Shown: positions 1 to 9,282, numbered from the stretch's first letter. The stretch: DNA of 64,000 bases from Streptomyces gossypii (GCF_025165795.1 NZ_JAJAGO010000009.1:248001-312000), one strand, 5' to 3'. Notes: a model not told the origin generated them from the sequence alone. Made by a program: numbers and translations.

Positions 1-2131
1 CGTCGCGCTCCTGTTCGGAGGCGCGCAGGCCGTGTTCCGCGTAGCCGGTCGCGCGGGCGAGGCTGCCGCCCGCCAGCTCGGCGACGGCGGCGTTGTACCA
101 GCCCGGTCCCGGACTGAGCGACGCCTCCTCGGCGATGCGGACTGCCCGGTCCGCGAAGTCCAGTGCCTCCTGGCAGCGGCCCATCCGCACGGAGACCTCC
201 GAGAGGCCGCGCAGCACATGGACGACCTCCTCGCCGGAGCCGCGTTCCACCATGGCGAGCATGCGTAAGAGCGACTTGCGGGCGTCTTCGAGCCGGTCGT
301 CGAAGACCGCGAAGCGGGAGGCGAAGAAGCGGGGCGCCATGTGCAGCCAGCCGCGCAGCGGCGGTTGGGGCAGGCGCAGGGCCTGCTCCAGGTGGGTGTC
401 GTAGTCGGTGTGGCCCATGATCCGGGAGGTCATCGCCCGGTTGCCGAGTGCCATCGCCTCGGTGGCGGTGTCGCCGACGGTACGGGCGTGCGCGAGGGCG
501 CGTTCCGACTCGCGCGCGCTGCGCTCGGGCTGTCCGTCGACGAGGGCGGCCCAGGCGAGCCGGAGCCGTACCAGGGCCATCAGGGCGGGGTCGCCCTCGG
601 CGTCCAGCAGCGCGGCGGCCAGGATCTCGTCCATCTCGCCGAGGCCCTGTCCGGACAGGTCGATCAGCGCGATGCGGACCCGTACGCGCTGGGATCTGGG
701 CGAGTCGGCGGCGAGTACGGCGTCGGCGGCCCTGTGTACGAGTTCGGGCAGCGAGGCGGAGGCGCCCGCCTCGGCGGCGGCGACCAGCCATTCGAGGCGC
801 TGCGCGTCGAGTTCGCACGGGGTGCGGTCGGCCGCCAGCAGGTACAGCTCGGCGGCCATCCTGTGCGAACCCTGCCGGGAGGCGGCCTCGGCGGCGGTCA
901 CCAGGGAGCGGGCGACCTCGGCGTCCGGCCCGGCTTGGGCCAGCGCCCGGTGGCGCACCCGGCCCGCGGCGTCCGGGACGACGGTGGCGAGGGCGGTGTG
1001 CACCTCGGCGCGGTGGGCGGGGTCGGCGTACTCGGCCAGTACGGTGCCGACGGCGGGCGGGGTGAAGCGCAGATCGCCGCCTTCGGTGACGAGCAGGCCG
1101 GCGGCTGCGGCGAGCCGGATGTCGTGTGCGGCGTCCGCGCGGCCCGCGCGCAGCAGCAGGGAGACGGTGGGGCGGGTGGCGAACGCGGCCATCAGCAGCG
1201 TCTCGCGGGTCTCGGCGGGGAGGGTGTCCAGCCGTTCGCTGATGAGGGCGTGCACGCGCTGGGGGAGCGGTGCGGGGCGCCAGTGGCGGGGGATGCGGTC
1301 GGTGAAGGCGCCGCCCAGGGCGAGGGCGAGGTAGGGGTTGCCGCCCGAGTCCGCGTGCAGCTTGGTGGCGACCCGGGCGGGGAGGCCGTACTGCTCGAAC
1401 AGTTCGGCCAGCACGTGCGGGGCCAGCGGGGGCACGGCGAGCTGGACGGCGGTCGGGGTCGGTGACCAGGGCGGCGCTCCGCCGGGACCGGCGCTGCCGG
1501 GGCCGGGGCCGGAGCCGCCGGGGGTCGCGTCCGGCCAGCGGCCCGCCACCACGACCCGTACGCCGCGGCCGGTCAGCCGCCGGCCGGCGTAGCGGACGGC
1601 CTCGACGGTGGCGGTGTCCAGCCACTGGGCGTCGTCGATCAGCACCAGCACGGTGTCTGTCGTCGCGCAACGGCCGAGCAGTTCGCGCCAGGCCAGTTGG
1701 CACACGGCCGTCGCCTCTCCGGGCGCGGTGGCCGCCCGGCGGTCGCGCAGCAGGATGCCGTGGAGCGCGGAGCGGTGGGGTTCGGGGAGCCCGGCGAGCC
1801 GGGACGGGGGGATCTGGTCGAGCAGGTCGGCCAGCACGGCGTACGGGATCCAGCGCTCGGTCTCCGCTCCCGCCGCCCGCAGGACCAGCTCGCCGCGGGC
1901 CGCCGCCGTCGCGCCGACCGTCTCCATCAGGGCGGTCTTGCCGATGCCGCTCGGTCCGGTCAGTACGGCGCTGCCGTTCGCGGCGAGCCGTGCTTCGAGG
2001 GCGGCCAGCAGCGCGTCGCGGCCGACCAGTGGCGGGGGCGGCTCGCTCCGGCGGTGCCCGTACGGCCGTGCGGAGTCGTCGGCGTGTCCGGGGCGCTCCG
2101 TGAAGTCGGCGAAGTCGGCGAAATCGGTGAT
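1..2131 (-). CDS. LuxR-family AAA ATPase regulator, partial
   Basis: The minus-strand frame is open from about 2170 down to position 1, where the window cuts it. It encodes the N-terminal NTPase part of a large LuxR-type regulator: an entry motif LVGRDALLAALEARL, Walker A GPSGIGKT (1957-1934), a Walker B-like VLVLIDDAQWLD, then a helical repeat region. The LuxR helix-turn-helix expected at the C-terminus lies outside the window. The start is uncertain. An in-frame TAG lies at 2171-2173, and no ATG, GTG or TTG occurs in frame before Walker A. The coordinate given is an ATC codon at 2131-2129 preceded by a strong GGAGGGGGA ribosome-binding site; CTG at 2146 is an alternative. The family call is firm, the start is inference, and the ligand is unknown. 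Confidence 0.8.
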   Translation of the reverse strand, partial: MTDFADFADFTERPGHADDSARPYGHRRSEPPPPLVGRDALLAALEARLAANGSAVLTGPSGIGKTALMETVGATAAARGELVLRAAGAETERWIPYAVLADLLDQIPPSRLAGLPEPHRSALHGILLRDRRAATAPGEATAVCQLAWRELLGRCATTDTVLVLIDDAQWLDTATVEAVRYAGRRLTGRGVRVVVAGRWPDATPGGSGPGPGSAGPGGAPPWSPTPTAVQLAVPPLAPHVLAELFEQYGLPARVATKLHADSGGNPYLALALGGAFTDRIPRHWRPAPLPQRVHALISERLDTLPAETRETLLMAAFATRPTVSLLLRAGRADAAHDIRLAAAAGLLVTEGGDLRFTPPAVGTVLAEYADPAHRAEVHTALATVVPDAAGRVRHRALAQAGPDAEVARSLVTAAEAASRQGSHRMAAELYLLAADRTPCELDAQRLEWLVAAAEAGASASLPELVHRAADAVLAADSPRSQRVRVRIALIDLSGQGLGEMDEILAAALLDAEGDPALMALVRLRLAWAALVDGQPERSARESERALAHARTVGDTATEAMALGNRAMTSRIMGHTDYDTHLEQALRLPQPPLRGWLHMAPRFFASRFAVFDDRLEDARKSLLRMLAMVERGSGEEVVHVLRGLSEVSVRMGRCQEALDFADRAVRIAEEASLSPGPGWYNAAVAELAGGSLARATGYAEHGLRASEQERD

Positions 2132-2222
2132 GGGTTCCCCCTCCAGGCCGAGCGGGACATCGCGCTGACCCTAGCCATCCGGAATGCGGAGCTCAATGGT
2201 CGGTCAGCAGAAATCCGCGCAG

Positions 2223-2258
2223 AGGCGCCGGTGTGCGGGGGAGGGCACACCGGCGCCT
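2223..2258 (-). terminator. Hairpin downstream of the S8 protease gene
   Basis: Arms 2223-2236 and 2245-2258 are perfectly complementary over 14 bp with an 8-nt loop. It sits about 95 nt beyond the stop of the minus-strand subtilase and before the start of the regulator gene, so it most likely ends the protease transcript. There is no U-tract, as is usual in Streptomyces. Confidence 0.7.
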
Positions 2259-2353
2259 GCGGGGCGCGTGGGGTTCAGGCCAAGATGCGGGCGTGATTCA
2301 GGCCATGTCCACGCCAAGAATCGCGTCGGCAGTCCCGCCGTGGCCCCGGTAGA

Positions 2354-4405
2354 TCACGACACGTCGACCGTCGTGTCGTCGATCACGAAGGACGTCTGCA
2401 GATAGGCGTCCTCCTTCCCGACGAACCGGATCTGGATGTCCCGGCCCGCGTATTCGCCCAGGTTCAGCGACTGCTTTGCGTAGCCGCTGTCCGCGTCCTC
2501 GTTCGAGTACGTCCGCAGCGTCCCCAGCACGTTGGAGCCGCTCTCGTCGAGCACCTGCACCGCGAGGGTGTCGTACGGGGTGCCCGGCGCCTCGTCCGTG
2601 TCGGTGTGCAGGTAGAAGCCCAGCGTGTACTGCGAGCAGTTCGCCGGGAGTGAGACGCCCTGCTGGAGGGTGTTGGTGTTCGTGCTGCCGTAGCCGTTCA
2701 GCCAGGCGTTCCAGCTGCCGGTGCGCGGGGCCTGGCCGGAGGACTGCCACTGGCCGATCACGTTGGCCGAGGCGTTCCAGGAGGCAGCACCGGATTCGAA
2801 GCCCGGGTTGGAGAGCTTCTGGCCCGGGTTCACGCACTCGTCGCTGCCGCCGCCGGTGACGGTCAGCGCGAAGGTGACGCTGTGCTCGCCGGACGCGGAG
2901 GTGCCGGTGATCGTCACCGTATGAGTGCCGGACGGTGTACCCGCCGAGGTGGAGAGGGTCAGCCCCGAGGACTCGCCCGCCGTCACCGAGGACGGGTCGA
3001 ACGCCGCCTCGACACCGCTGGGCAGACCGGACGCGGTCAGGCGGATGGACTCCGCGTCGCCCTTGGCCACCGAGGTGAGCACCTTGGTGGTGGCCGGCTG
3101 GCCCGCCTCGACCGTACGGGCCGCCGGGTCGGCCTCCAGCGCGAAGTCGTTGTCCGGGTCCGGGTCGCCGCCGCCGTCGTTGATCACGCGCAGCAGCCTG
3201 TTGGGCGAGCCGGTGCCCGGGTTGCCCACGACCCCGGCGGTGGAGTTCTCCACCAGGTAGTCGCGGATCTGCTGCGGGGTCCAGCCCGGGTTGGCGCCCG
3301 CCACCAGCGCGGCGGCACCCGCCACATGCGGGGAGGCCATCGACGTGCCGCTGATGGTGTTCTGCGCGGTGTCGCTGGTGCTCCAGGCGGAGGTGATGTC
3401 GGAGCCCGGGGCGAAGAGATCCAGGCACTGGCCGAAGTCGGAGAAGCTCGACCGGCTGTCGTTGCGCGTGGTGGCGCCCACCGTGATGGCCTCCGCCACC
3501 CCCGACGGCGAGCCGGTGCAGGCGTTCTCCCTCTCGTTGCCCGCGGCCACGGCGTAGCTGATGCCGGTGCCGATGGAACGGCGCACGGCGCTGTCCAGGG
3601 TGGGCGAGGAGCCGCCGCCCAGGCTCATGTTCGAGACGGCGGGCTTGACCGCGTTGGCGGTCACCCAGTCGATGCCCGCCACGACACCGGCGGTGCTGCC
3701 GGAGCCCTGGCAGTTGAGCACCTTGACGGCGACCAGCTGGGGACTCTTGGCCACGCCGTAGTCGGTGCCGCCGGTGGTCCCCGCCACATGGGTGCCGTGG
3801 CCGTTGCAGTCGGTGTTGTTGCTGTCGACCGTGTTGGTGCCCCAGGTCGCCCGGCCGCCGAAGTCCTCGTGGGTGACGCGGATTCCGGTGTCGATGATGT
3901 ACGCGTGCACGTTCGAGGACGAGTCCGGATAGGTGTAGCTGTCGTCCAGCGGCAGTTGTGCCTGGTCGACGCGGTCCAACCCCCAGGACGGCGGGTTCGG
4001 CTGCGTGCCCAGCGCCTGCATGCGCTGGTCCGCCTCGACGCGGGCGACCGCGGGATCGGCTGCCAGTTCACGCGCGGACGCTTCGTCGGTGCGGAGGGCG
4101 AAGCCGTGCAGTGCGGCCGAGTAGGTGTGGGTGATCTCGCCGCCGTGCTCGGAGGCGAGCCTCTTGGCGGCACTCGCCACCGAGGGATCACCCTTGAGCG
4201 TGACGAGATAGCTGCCGTCGATCCGGTCGGGGCTGGCGGCCTCGGCGATGCCGCCCTTCTCCGCCGCCGGTGCGGGGTCCGCCGGTGTGGGGTCCGCCGT
4301 CGCCGCGCCGGTGGCGGCGACGAGCATGGCGGTCACGGTGGTGGCCACCAGCGCGCATTTCGCGGCGAGTTGTCTTCGGGCCGGGGCCCGGGTCCTCTGG
4401 TACAT
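2354..4405 (-). CDS. Secreted S8 subtilisin-like serine protease
   Basis: Extracellular endopeptidase of 683 residues. A basic N-terminus and hydrophobic stretch (about residues 15-37) form a Sec signal peptide ending near ATADPT. An I9-type inhibitory propeptide (about 64-128) follows. The peptidase S8 domain has the triad Asp172 (IDTGIR), His203 (NGHGTHVAG) and Ser355 (GTSMASPH), with Asn290 (AAGN) as the oxyanion-hole residue, in the proteinase K/aqualysin style. After the catalytic domain come an Ig-like module (about 408-505) and a C-terminal jelly-roll-like domain starting near ECVNPGQ, probably for substrate or wall binding. The ATG has a GAGGA site 5 nt upstream. The next gene upstream is a secreted aminopeptidase on the same strand carrying a homologous Ig-like module, which suggests joint extracellular protein degradation. 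Confidence 0.95.
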   Translation of the reverse strand: MYQRTRAPARRQLAAKCALVATTVTAMLVAATGAATADPTPADPAPAAEKGGIAEAASPDRIDGSYLVTLKGDPSVASAAKRLASEHGGEITHTYSAALHGFALRTDEASARELAADPAVARVEADQRMQALGTQPNPPSWGLDRVDQAQLPLDDSYTYPDSSSNVHAYIIDTGIRVTHEDFGGRATWGTNTVDSNNTDCNGHGTHVAGTTGGTDYGVAKSPQLVAVKVLNCQGSGSTAGVVAGIDWVTANAVKPAVSNMSLGGGSSPTLDSAVRRSIGTGISYAVAAGNERENACTGSPSGVAEAITVGATTRNDSRSSFSDFGQCLDLFAPGSDITSAWSTSDTAQNTISGTSMASPHVAGAAALVAGANPGWTPQQIRDYLVENSTAGVVGNPGTGSPNRLLRVINDGGGDPDPDNDFALEADPAARTVEAGQPATTKVLTSVAKGDAESIRLTASGLPSGVEAAFDPSSVTAGESSGLTLSTSAGTPSGTHTVTITGTSASGEHSVTFALTVTGGGSDECVNPGQKLSNPGFESGAASWNASANVIGQWQSSGQAPRTGSWNAWLNGYGSTNTNTLQQGVSLPANCSQYTLGFYLHTDTDEAPGTPYDTLAVQVLDESGSNVLGTLRTYSNEDADSGYAKQSLNLGEYAGRDIQIRFVGKEDAYLQTSFVIDDTTVDVS

Positions 4406-4613
4406 GGATTCCTCACTTCGGAGCGGTCACTACTCGACGTGGGGGGTGCGTCGCGTGGCACCGGCGGGGAAGAGGCGCGAGGGGGTGAGCGGGGGGTGAG
4501 CGGGAACGCGCGGCTCGCCGGGCCGGGCATGACGTCCGGTCAGGGGGTGCTGCATCACAGTGGGTGCGGGCTTTGCGGGTGTGCGGCGGGTCTGTTCAGG
4601 GAGCGCCCCGCGC

Positions 4614-6260
4614 TCAGGGGCTGTCGTAGCCCAGCGTGTAGCTGCCGCCGCCCGAGTAGGCGTGGACCCGGTAGCGGTAGTAGCCCGCCGAACCGCTGTA
4701 GCTGAGCTCCTCGTCGGCCTCCGGGGTGGTGCCCTGGCCGACCTCGGACCAGCCGGAGCCGTTCCACTTCTGGAGGTAGAGGTCGAAGTCCGTGCCGTCC
4801 GGGGCGTCCAGGCAGGCCCGGTGAGTGCCGGAGGTGCCGGAGTAGTAGTAGCTGCCGTCCGGCTGGATTGCGGCGCCGCCGCTGTTCAGGCTGCCGGTGC
4901 GCTGGTTCTGCAGGCTGGAGCAGCTGGAGGTGCCGTTGACCGTGAGGGTGTAGGTGGCGCTGTTCGTGGCCGCGCTGCCCTTGCCGGTGACCGTCACCGG
5001 GTACTCGCCGGAGGGCGCGTCGTCGGCGGCGGTCAGTGTGAGTTCCGAAGAGCCCCCGGAGGTCACCGAGTCGGGCTCGAACCCCGCGGTCACCCCGTCG
5101 GGGAGTCCGGCCGCGGAGAGCTGCAGGGCCTGTGCTTCCCCGTTGGTCGTACGGGTGGTGACGGAGGCGGTGACGCTCTCACCGGCGTCCAGCGACCCGG
5201 ACTGCGGATCGACCGACACCGCGAAGTCGTTGGCCGACTCCGAGCCGCCCAGCGTCCACATCGCGTAGGCGATCGCATCCGCATTGCGGTTCAGCGCCGT
5301 GTCGTTGATGTTGCTCGTGGTGTCGCAGGAGGCGTGGTAGCACTGGTCGTACGCCTGCCCGGCCGTACCGCCCCACAGCTGTGCCTCCGCCGAGGTCTTG
5401 CGCCCCTCGGCCCCGGTGAAGGTGCCGCCCGCCGCTATGCCGACCCGGATGAACGGACCGTAGTCGCTGCGGCCGTCGAAGTCGGTGCCGCGGGTGGCCA
5501 CGTTGATCGACCCGAAGTAGTCCTCCAGCACGCCCTCCATCTGGGCCGAGCCCTCGGGGCCCGGACCGGAGCCGGTGCCGTCGGAGTTGTCGCCGTCGTA
5601 GAGGAAGTACCCCGCGTTGGGAGAGCCGACCATGTCGAAGTTGTAGTAGCCGTCGATACGGGCCCGCTCCGCCGAGGAGAGCTCGTCGACGTAGTGGGTG
5701 GAGCCGATCAGCCCCAGCTCCTCCGCGCCCCACCAGGCGAACCGCAGGTGCTTGTCCGGCTGGTGGCCGGACCGGGCCACCTCCAGCGCCACCTCGAGGA
5801 TGGCCGCCGAACCGCTGCCGTTGTCGTTGATGCCCGCGCCCCGGCTCACGCTGTCCAGATGCGCACCGGCCATCAGCACCTGGTCGGCCTGGCCGCCGGG
5901 CCAGTCCGCGATCAGGTTGTAGCCGGTCCGCCCCGAGTAGGAGAAGGACTGGATCTCGGTCTGGAAGCCCACGGCGTCCAGCTTCTGCTTCACGTAGTCG
6001 ATGGACGCCTTGAAGCCGGGCTGCCCGTGCGCCCGGTTCCCGCCGTTCGCGTTGGCTATCTGCTGGAGCTGGTTGAGGTGCCCCTTCACGTTGGCGAGCG
6101 AGATGTCCGGTGTGGCGGCAGCGGAAGCGGCCTGGGTGGCCGCTCCTTTGGCGTGCGCCGTCGTACCGGTGGATGGTGCCGCCGTCGCACTGCCCGCGAG
6201 CGCCGCGCCCGACAGGGACAGCGCAAGGACCGCGACGGACGCCGTAAGACGTCTCAGCAT
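4614..6260 (-). CDS. Secreted M28 zinc aminopeptidase
   Basis: Predicted extracellular di-zinc exopeptidase of 548 residues, similar in layout to Streptomyces griseus aminopeptidase. A signal peptide (residues 1-28, ending SATAAP) is followed by the M28 domain. Candidate zinc ligands and catalytic residues are His134 and Asp136 (AHLDS), bridging Asp146 (INDNGSG), Glu180-Glu181 (WGAEELG), Asp209 (NFDMVGSPN) and His309 (CYHASCD). An Ig-like module follows at about 344-435, related to the one in the neighbouring subtilase. A C-terminal pre-peptidase-type domain starts near CSSLQNQ. The ATG has GGGAGGA upstream. The role is probably release of N-terminal amino acids from peptides made by co-secreted endopeptidases. 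Confidence 0.94.
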   Translation of the reverse strand: MLRRLTASVAVLALSLSGAALAGSATAAPSTGTTAHAKGAATQAASAAATPDISLANVKGHLNQLQQIANANGGNRAHGQPGFKASIDYVKQKLDAVGFQTEIQSFSYSGRTGYNLIADWPGGQADQVLMAGAHLDSVSRGAGINDNGSGSAAILEVALEVARSGHQPDKHLRFAWWGAEELGLIGSTHYVDELSSAERARIDGYYNFDMVGSPNAGYFLYDGDNSDGTGSGPGPEGSAQMEGVLEDYFGSINVATRGTDFDGRSDYGPFIRVGIAAGGTFTGAEGRKTSAEAQLWGGTAGQAYDQCYHASCDTTSNINDTALNRNADAIAYAMWTLGGSESANDFAVSVDPQSGSLDAGESVTASVTTRTTNGEAQALQLSAAGLPDGVTAGFEPDSVTSGGSSELTLTAADDAPSGEYPVTVTGKGSAATNSATYTLTVNGTSSCSSLQNQRTGSLNSGGAAIQPDGSYYYSGTSGTHRACLDAPDGTDFDLYLQKWNGSGWSEVGQGTTPEADEELSYSGSAGYYRYRVHAYSGGGSYTLGYDSP

Positions 6261-6441
6261 CCCGTCCTCCCTTCCTCAGTCCGTCCCCGCACAGCGATGG
6301 GCGGGGACGTAGGCCGCCGTGGCCCATGGAGAGGCTAGAAAGGGAACGGGTGTACGGAATCGGGGAAAACCCTTGCGAGCCCCCAGGAGTACGCGAAGCG
6401 GAACGGCGGCCGGCGGCCGAACGGAACGGGCCGCGTGCGCG

Positions 6442-7278
6442 TCAGCCCGACTGGGCGTCGGCCTCGGCCTGGTCCTTGCCCCGCTGGAGGATGCGCGCGT
6501 AGCCGAAGTCCGAGCCGTCCAGCGCCGCCTCCACGGCCTTCTTGTCCGACTCCGGGGCGGGCTTGCCGTCCGTGTGCCCGGCGATCGTGAAGAAGGCGTA
6601 CCGGCCAAGGGCGTTGACCGTCGTACGGCAGGTCACCGTGCGGCAGTAGGCCGGCACGTCGCCCCCCGCGAGTGAGGCGATGTTGGGCACGTAGTCCGCC
6701 TTCACCTCGGACGCCTTCGCCTGGGAGTCGAAGACGGCGATGCCGAGCGTGAAGGCCAGGGTGTCGCGCTGGTACGTCGCGCGGAAGACCATGCCGCAGC
6801 CCTGCTTGCGCAGCACCGGGCCGAGGCCCGCCTGCGTCGCCTCCTCGCACTTCTTCGTGGAGTCCTTGGCGGCCAGGCGGTACTTCTTCCCGTTGACGGT
6901 GACCGTCTTGCTCGGGAAGAGGGTGTCCTCGCTCAGCGGCGCCTTGTCCTTCTTCGGGCTGTTGAGATAGTCCTCCGGCGGCGCGGGCGGCAGATCCTTC
7001 TCGAACGACGGCTCCGGGCCGGGGCTGGACGGCAGATCCTCCGGCGAGGGCAGCGCCTCCGACGGCTTGTCCGAGGCGCCCGAACCGCCGCCGCTCTCGC
7101 TCACCACCGCGATCGCGACGATCCCCGCGACGGCGGCCGTCGCCAGAGCCCCGCCGCCGACCACCAGCCAGCGTCTGCGGCGCCGCCGACTGCGCGCGGT
7201 CTCCTCCGCCATGGCCGACCAGTCCGGTGTGCCACCGCCCCCGGCCCCCCACTGGGGACCCCCCTGCCCAAAGCTCAT
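6442..7278 (-). CDS. Membrane-anchored protein of unknown function
   Basis: I do not recognise a family. From the ATG at 7278 the product is 278 residues: a short Gly/Pro-rich cytoplasmic segment, an arginine run (RSRRRRRRW), one transmembrane helix (about residues 37-60), a Pro/Ser-rich linker, and an extracytoplasmic domain with four cysteines (in KCEE, GCGM, AYCR, TCRT) that could form two disulfides. An in-frame ATG at 7287 is an alternative start. The frame stays open to 7368, but that extension would run through a long palindrome and is probably not translated. The gene is divergent from the ABC-F gene, sharing the 7279-7385 region. Confidence 0.75.
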   Translation of the reverse strand: MSFGQGGPQWGAGGGGTPDWSAMAEETARSRRRRRRWLVVGGGALATAAVAGIVAIAVVSESGGGSGASDKPSEALPSPEDLPSSPGPEPSFEKDLPPAPPEDYLNSPKKDKAPLSEDTLFPSKTVTVNGKKYRLAAKDSTKKCEEATQAGLGPVLRKQGCGMVFRATYQRDTLAFTLGIAVFDSQAKASEVKADYVPNIASLAGGDVPAYCRTVTCRTTVNALGRYAFFTIAGHTDGKPAPESDKKAVEAALDGSDFGYARILQRGKDQAEADAQSG

Positions 7279-7288
7279 GCGCGGCATC

Positions 7289-7342
7289 TTACGACTTGGT
7301 GTGCGACGGGGAGCGGGCTCCCTGTCGCACACCACGTCGTAA
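7289..7342. repeat. 54-bp near-perfect palindrome between divergent genes
   Basis: Arms 7289-7314 and 7317-7342 match at 24 of 26 positions when one is reverse-complemented, and are separated by only 2 nt. One of the two mismatches would be a G-U pair in RNA. It lies exactly between the divergent starts at 7278 and 7386. It could be an operator, a cruciform or hairpin element, or a dispersed intergenic repeat. The sequence alone does not decide which. Confidence 0.85.
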
Positions 7343-7385
7343 TCCGGTTGGCTCCCGGGCCGCGGCACAGAGACAATCCGTCCCC

Positions 7386-9005
7386 ATGGGACATCTTGAG
7401 GCGGCGCATCTGGAGTACTACCTGCCGGACGGAAGGGTGCTGCTGAGCGACGCGTCCTTCCGGGTGGGCGACGGCGCGTCCGTCGCCCTCGTCGGGGCGA
7501 ACGGCGCGGGCAAGACCACGCTGCTCCGGCTGATCGCCGGGGAGCTGCAACCGCACGGCGGCTCGGTCACCGCCACCGGCGGGCTGGGTGTCATGCCGCA
7601 GTTCGTGGGCTCCGTGCGGGACGACTCCACGGTGCGCGACCTGCTGGTCTCGGTGTCACCGCCGCGCATCCGGCAGGTGGCGGCGGAGGTCGACAAGGCC
7701 GAGCTGGGGATCATGGAGGTGGACGACGAGGCCGCCCAGATGCACTACGCGCAGGCCCTCAGCGACTGGTCGGAGGCGGGCGGCTACGAGTCCGAGACCG
7801 TCTGGGACATGTGCACGACGGCCGCGCTCGGCATCCCCTACGACACGGCGCAGTGGCGGAAGCTGACCACGCTCTCCGGCGGCGAGCAGAAGCGGCTCGT
7901 CCTGGAGGCGCTGCTGCGCGGCACCGACGAGGTGCTGCTGCTGGACGAGCCGGACAACTACCTGGACGTGCCGGGCAAGCGCTGGCTGGAGGCCCGGCTC
8001 AACGAGACGAAGAAGACCGTCCTGTTCGTCTCGCACGACCGCGAGCTGCTGGCCCGCGCGGCAGACAAGATCATCAGCGTGGAGCCGAGCCCGGCCGGCA
8101 GCGACGTATGGGTGCATGGCGGCGGCTTCGGCACGTACCACGAGGCCCGCAAGGAGCGCTTCGCACGCTTCGAGGAACTGCGGCGGCGCTGGGACGAGAA
8201 GCATGCACAGCTCAAACGGCTGGTCCTCGACATGCAGCAGTACGCGAAGCGCAGCGACGACATGGCCTCCCGCTACCAGGCGGCCAAGACGCGGCTGCGG
8301 AAGTTCGAGGAGATCGGACCGCCGCCGGAGCCGCCCCGCAAGCAGGACATCACCATGCGGCTGCACGGCGGACGGACCGGCATCCGGGCCATCACCTGCC
8401 AGGGACTCGAGCTGAGCGGCCTGATGAAGCCCTTCGACCTGGAGGTGTTCTACGGCGAACGCGTGGCCGTCCTCGGCTCGAACGGCTCCGGTAAGTCGCA
8501 CTTCCTGCGTCTGCTGGCGGGGGACGACGTCGCCCACACCGGCCACTGGAAACTCGGCGCCCGCGTGGTGCCCGGCCACTTCGCCCAGACCCACGCGCAC
8601 CCGGAGCTGCTGGACCGCACCCTGCTCACCGTCCTGTGGGAGGACCACGCACGGGACCGCGGCAAGGCGATGAGCGTGCTGCGCCGGTACGAGCTGACGG
8701 GGCAGGCGGAACAGCGCTTCGGCAAGCTCTCGGGCGGGCAGCAGGCCCGCTTCCAGATCCTGCTGCTGGAACTGGCGGGCAGCACGGCCCTGCTCCTGGA
8801 CGAGCCGACGGACAACCTGGACCTGGAGAGCGCGGAGGCGCTCCAGGAGGCGCTGGAGGCGTACGAGGGCACGGTGCTGGTGGTCACCCACGACCGCTGG
8901 TTCGCACGGACGTTTGACCGCTATCTGGTCTTCGGTGCGGACGGGCGCGTACGGGAGACGCCGGAGGCGGTCTGGGACGAGGCGCGGGTCGCGCGCGAGC
9001 GGTAG
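7386..9005 (+). CDS. ABC-F family ATP-binding protein
   Basis: Soluble protein of 539 residues with two ATP-binding cassettes and no membrane segment, typical of ABC-F translation factors and ribosome-protection proteins. First cassette: Walker A GANGAGKT (about residues 38-45), signature LSGGEQKR, Walker B VLLLDEPDNYLD. A charged linker (about 240-320) follows. Second cassette: Walker A GSNGSGKS, signature LSGGQQAR, Walker B ALLLDEPTDNLD. The start is the ATG at 7386, where similarity to the family begins; the frame is open farther upstream only through the palindrome. The ribosome-binding site is weak. ABC-F proteins act on the ribosome; whether this one confers antibiotic resistance cannot be told from sequence. 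Confidence 0.92.
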   Translation: MGHLEAAHLEYYLPDGRVLLSDASFRVGDGASVALVGANGAGKTTLLRLIAGELQPHGGSVTATGGLGVMPQFVGSVRDDSTVRDLLVSVSPPRIRQVAAEVDKAELGIMEVDDEAAQMHYAQALSDWSEAGGYESETVWDMCTTAALGIPYDTAQWRKLTTLSGGEQKRLVLEALLRGTDEVLLLDEPDNYLDVPGKRWLEARLNETKKTVLFVSHDRELLARAADKIISVEPSPAGSDVWVHGGGFGTYHEARKERFARFEELRRRWDEKHAQLKRLVLDMQQYAKRSDDMASRYQAAKTRLRKFEEIGPPPEPPRKQDITMRLHGGRTGIRAITCQGLELSGLMKPFDLEVFYGERVAVLGSNGSGKSHFLRLLAGDDVAHTGHWKLGARVVPGHFAQTHAHPELLDRTLLTVLWEDHARDRGKAMSVLRRYELTGQAEQRFGKLSGGQQARFQILLLELAGSTALLLDEPTDNLDLESAEALQEALEAYEGTVLVVTHDRWFARTFDRYLVFGADGRVRETPEAVWDEARVARER

Positions 9006-9040
9006 GGCGGGCCGCGGCGGCACCGGTGCGGGGGCCGGTT

Positions 9041-9070
9041 TTGACCCCTGTCCCCGGGACCGGGTATTCT
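9041..9070 (+). promoter_or_regulatory. Sigma70-type promoter of rplM-rpsI
   Basis: TTGACC at 9041-9046 and TATTCT at 9065-9070 are separated by 18 bp, a good match to Streptomyces HrdB promoters. Transcription from here would leave a leader of about 205 nt before rplM, long enough to hold an autoregulatory structure. I could not identify a specific leader motif. Confidence 0.6.
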
Positions 9071-9282
9071 GCGGGTTCGTTATGTGTATTGGTTGCTCAT
9101 TCTCACGTGAGGGGCCCTTACACCGGCCCATCTGCCGATGAGCGGCGATCAGCACTCGGTTGCGTCACCGATGTGCGGTCAGTGCCGCTGTGATCGGTCG
9201 GATGGCCTTGTCAGGACCTGTCCCCTGAGCCCTCGCGGGCGCAGGGGCGACCCCAATTCACTGAGAAACGAAGGCTACGACC

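Noticed and set aside
341..1465. Plus-strand 374-codon frame opposite the LuxR-type regulator
   Set aside because: Composition is low-complexity Gly/Arg/Val, while the minus strand encodes a clear Walker A and AAA regulator through the same bases.
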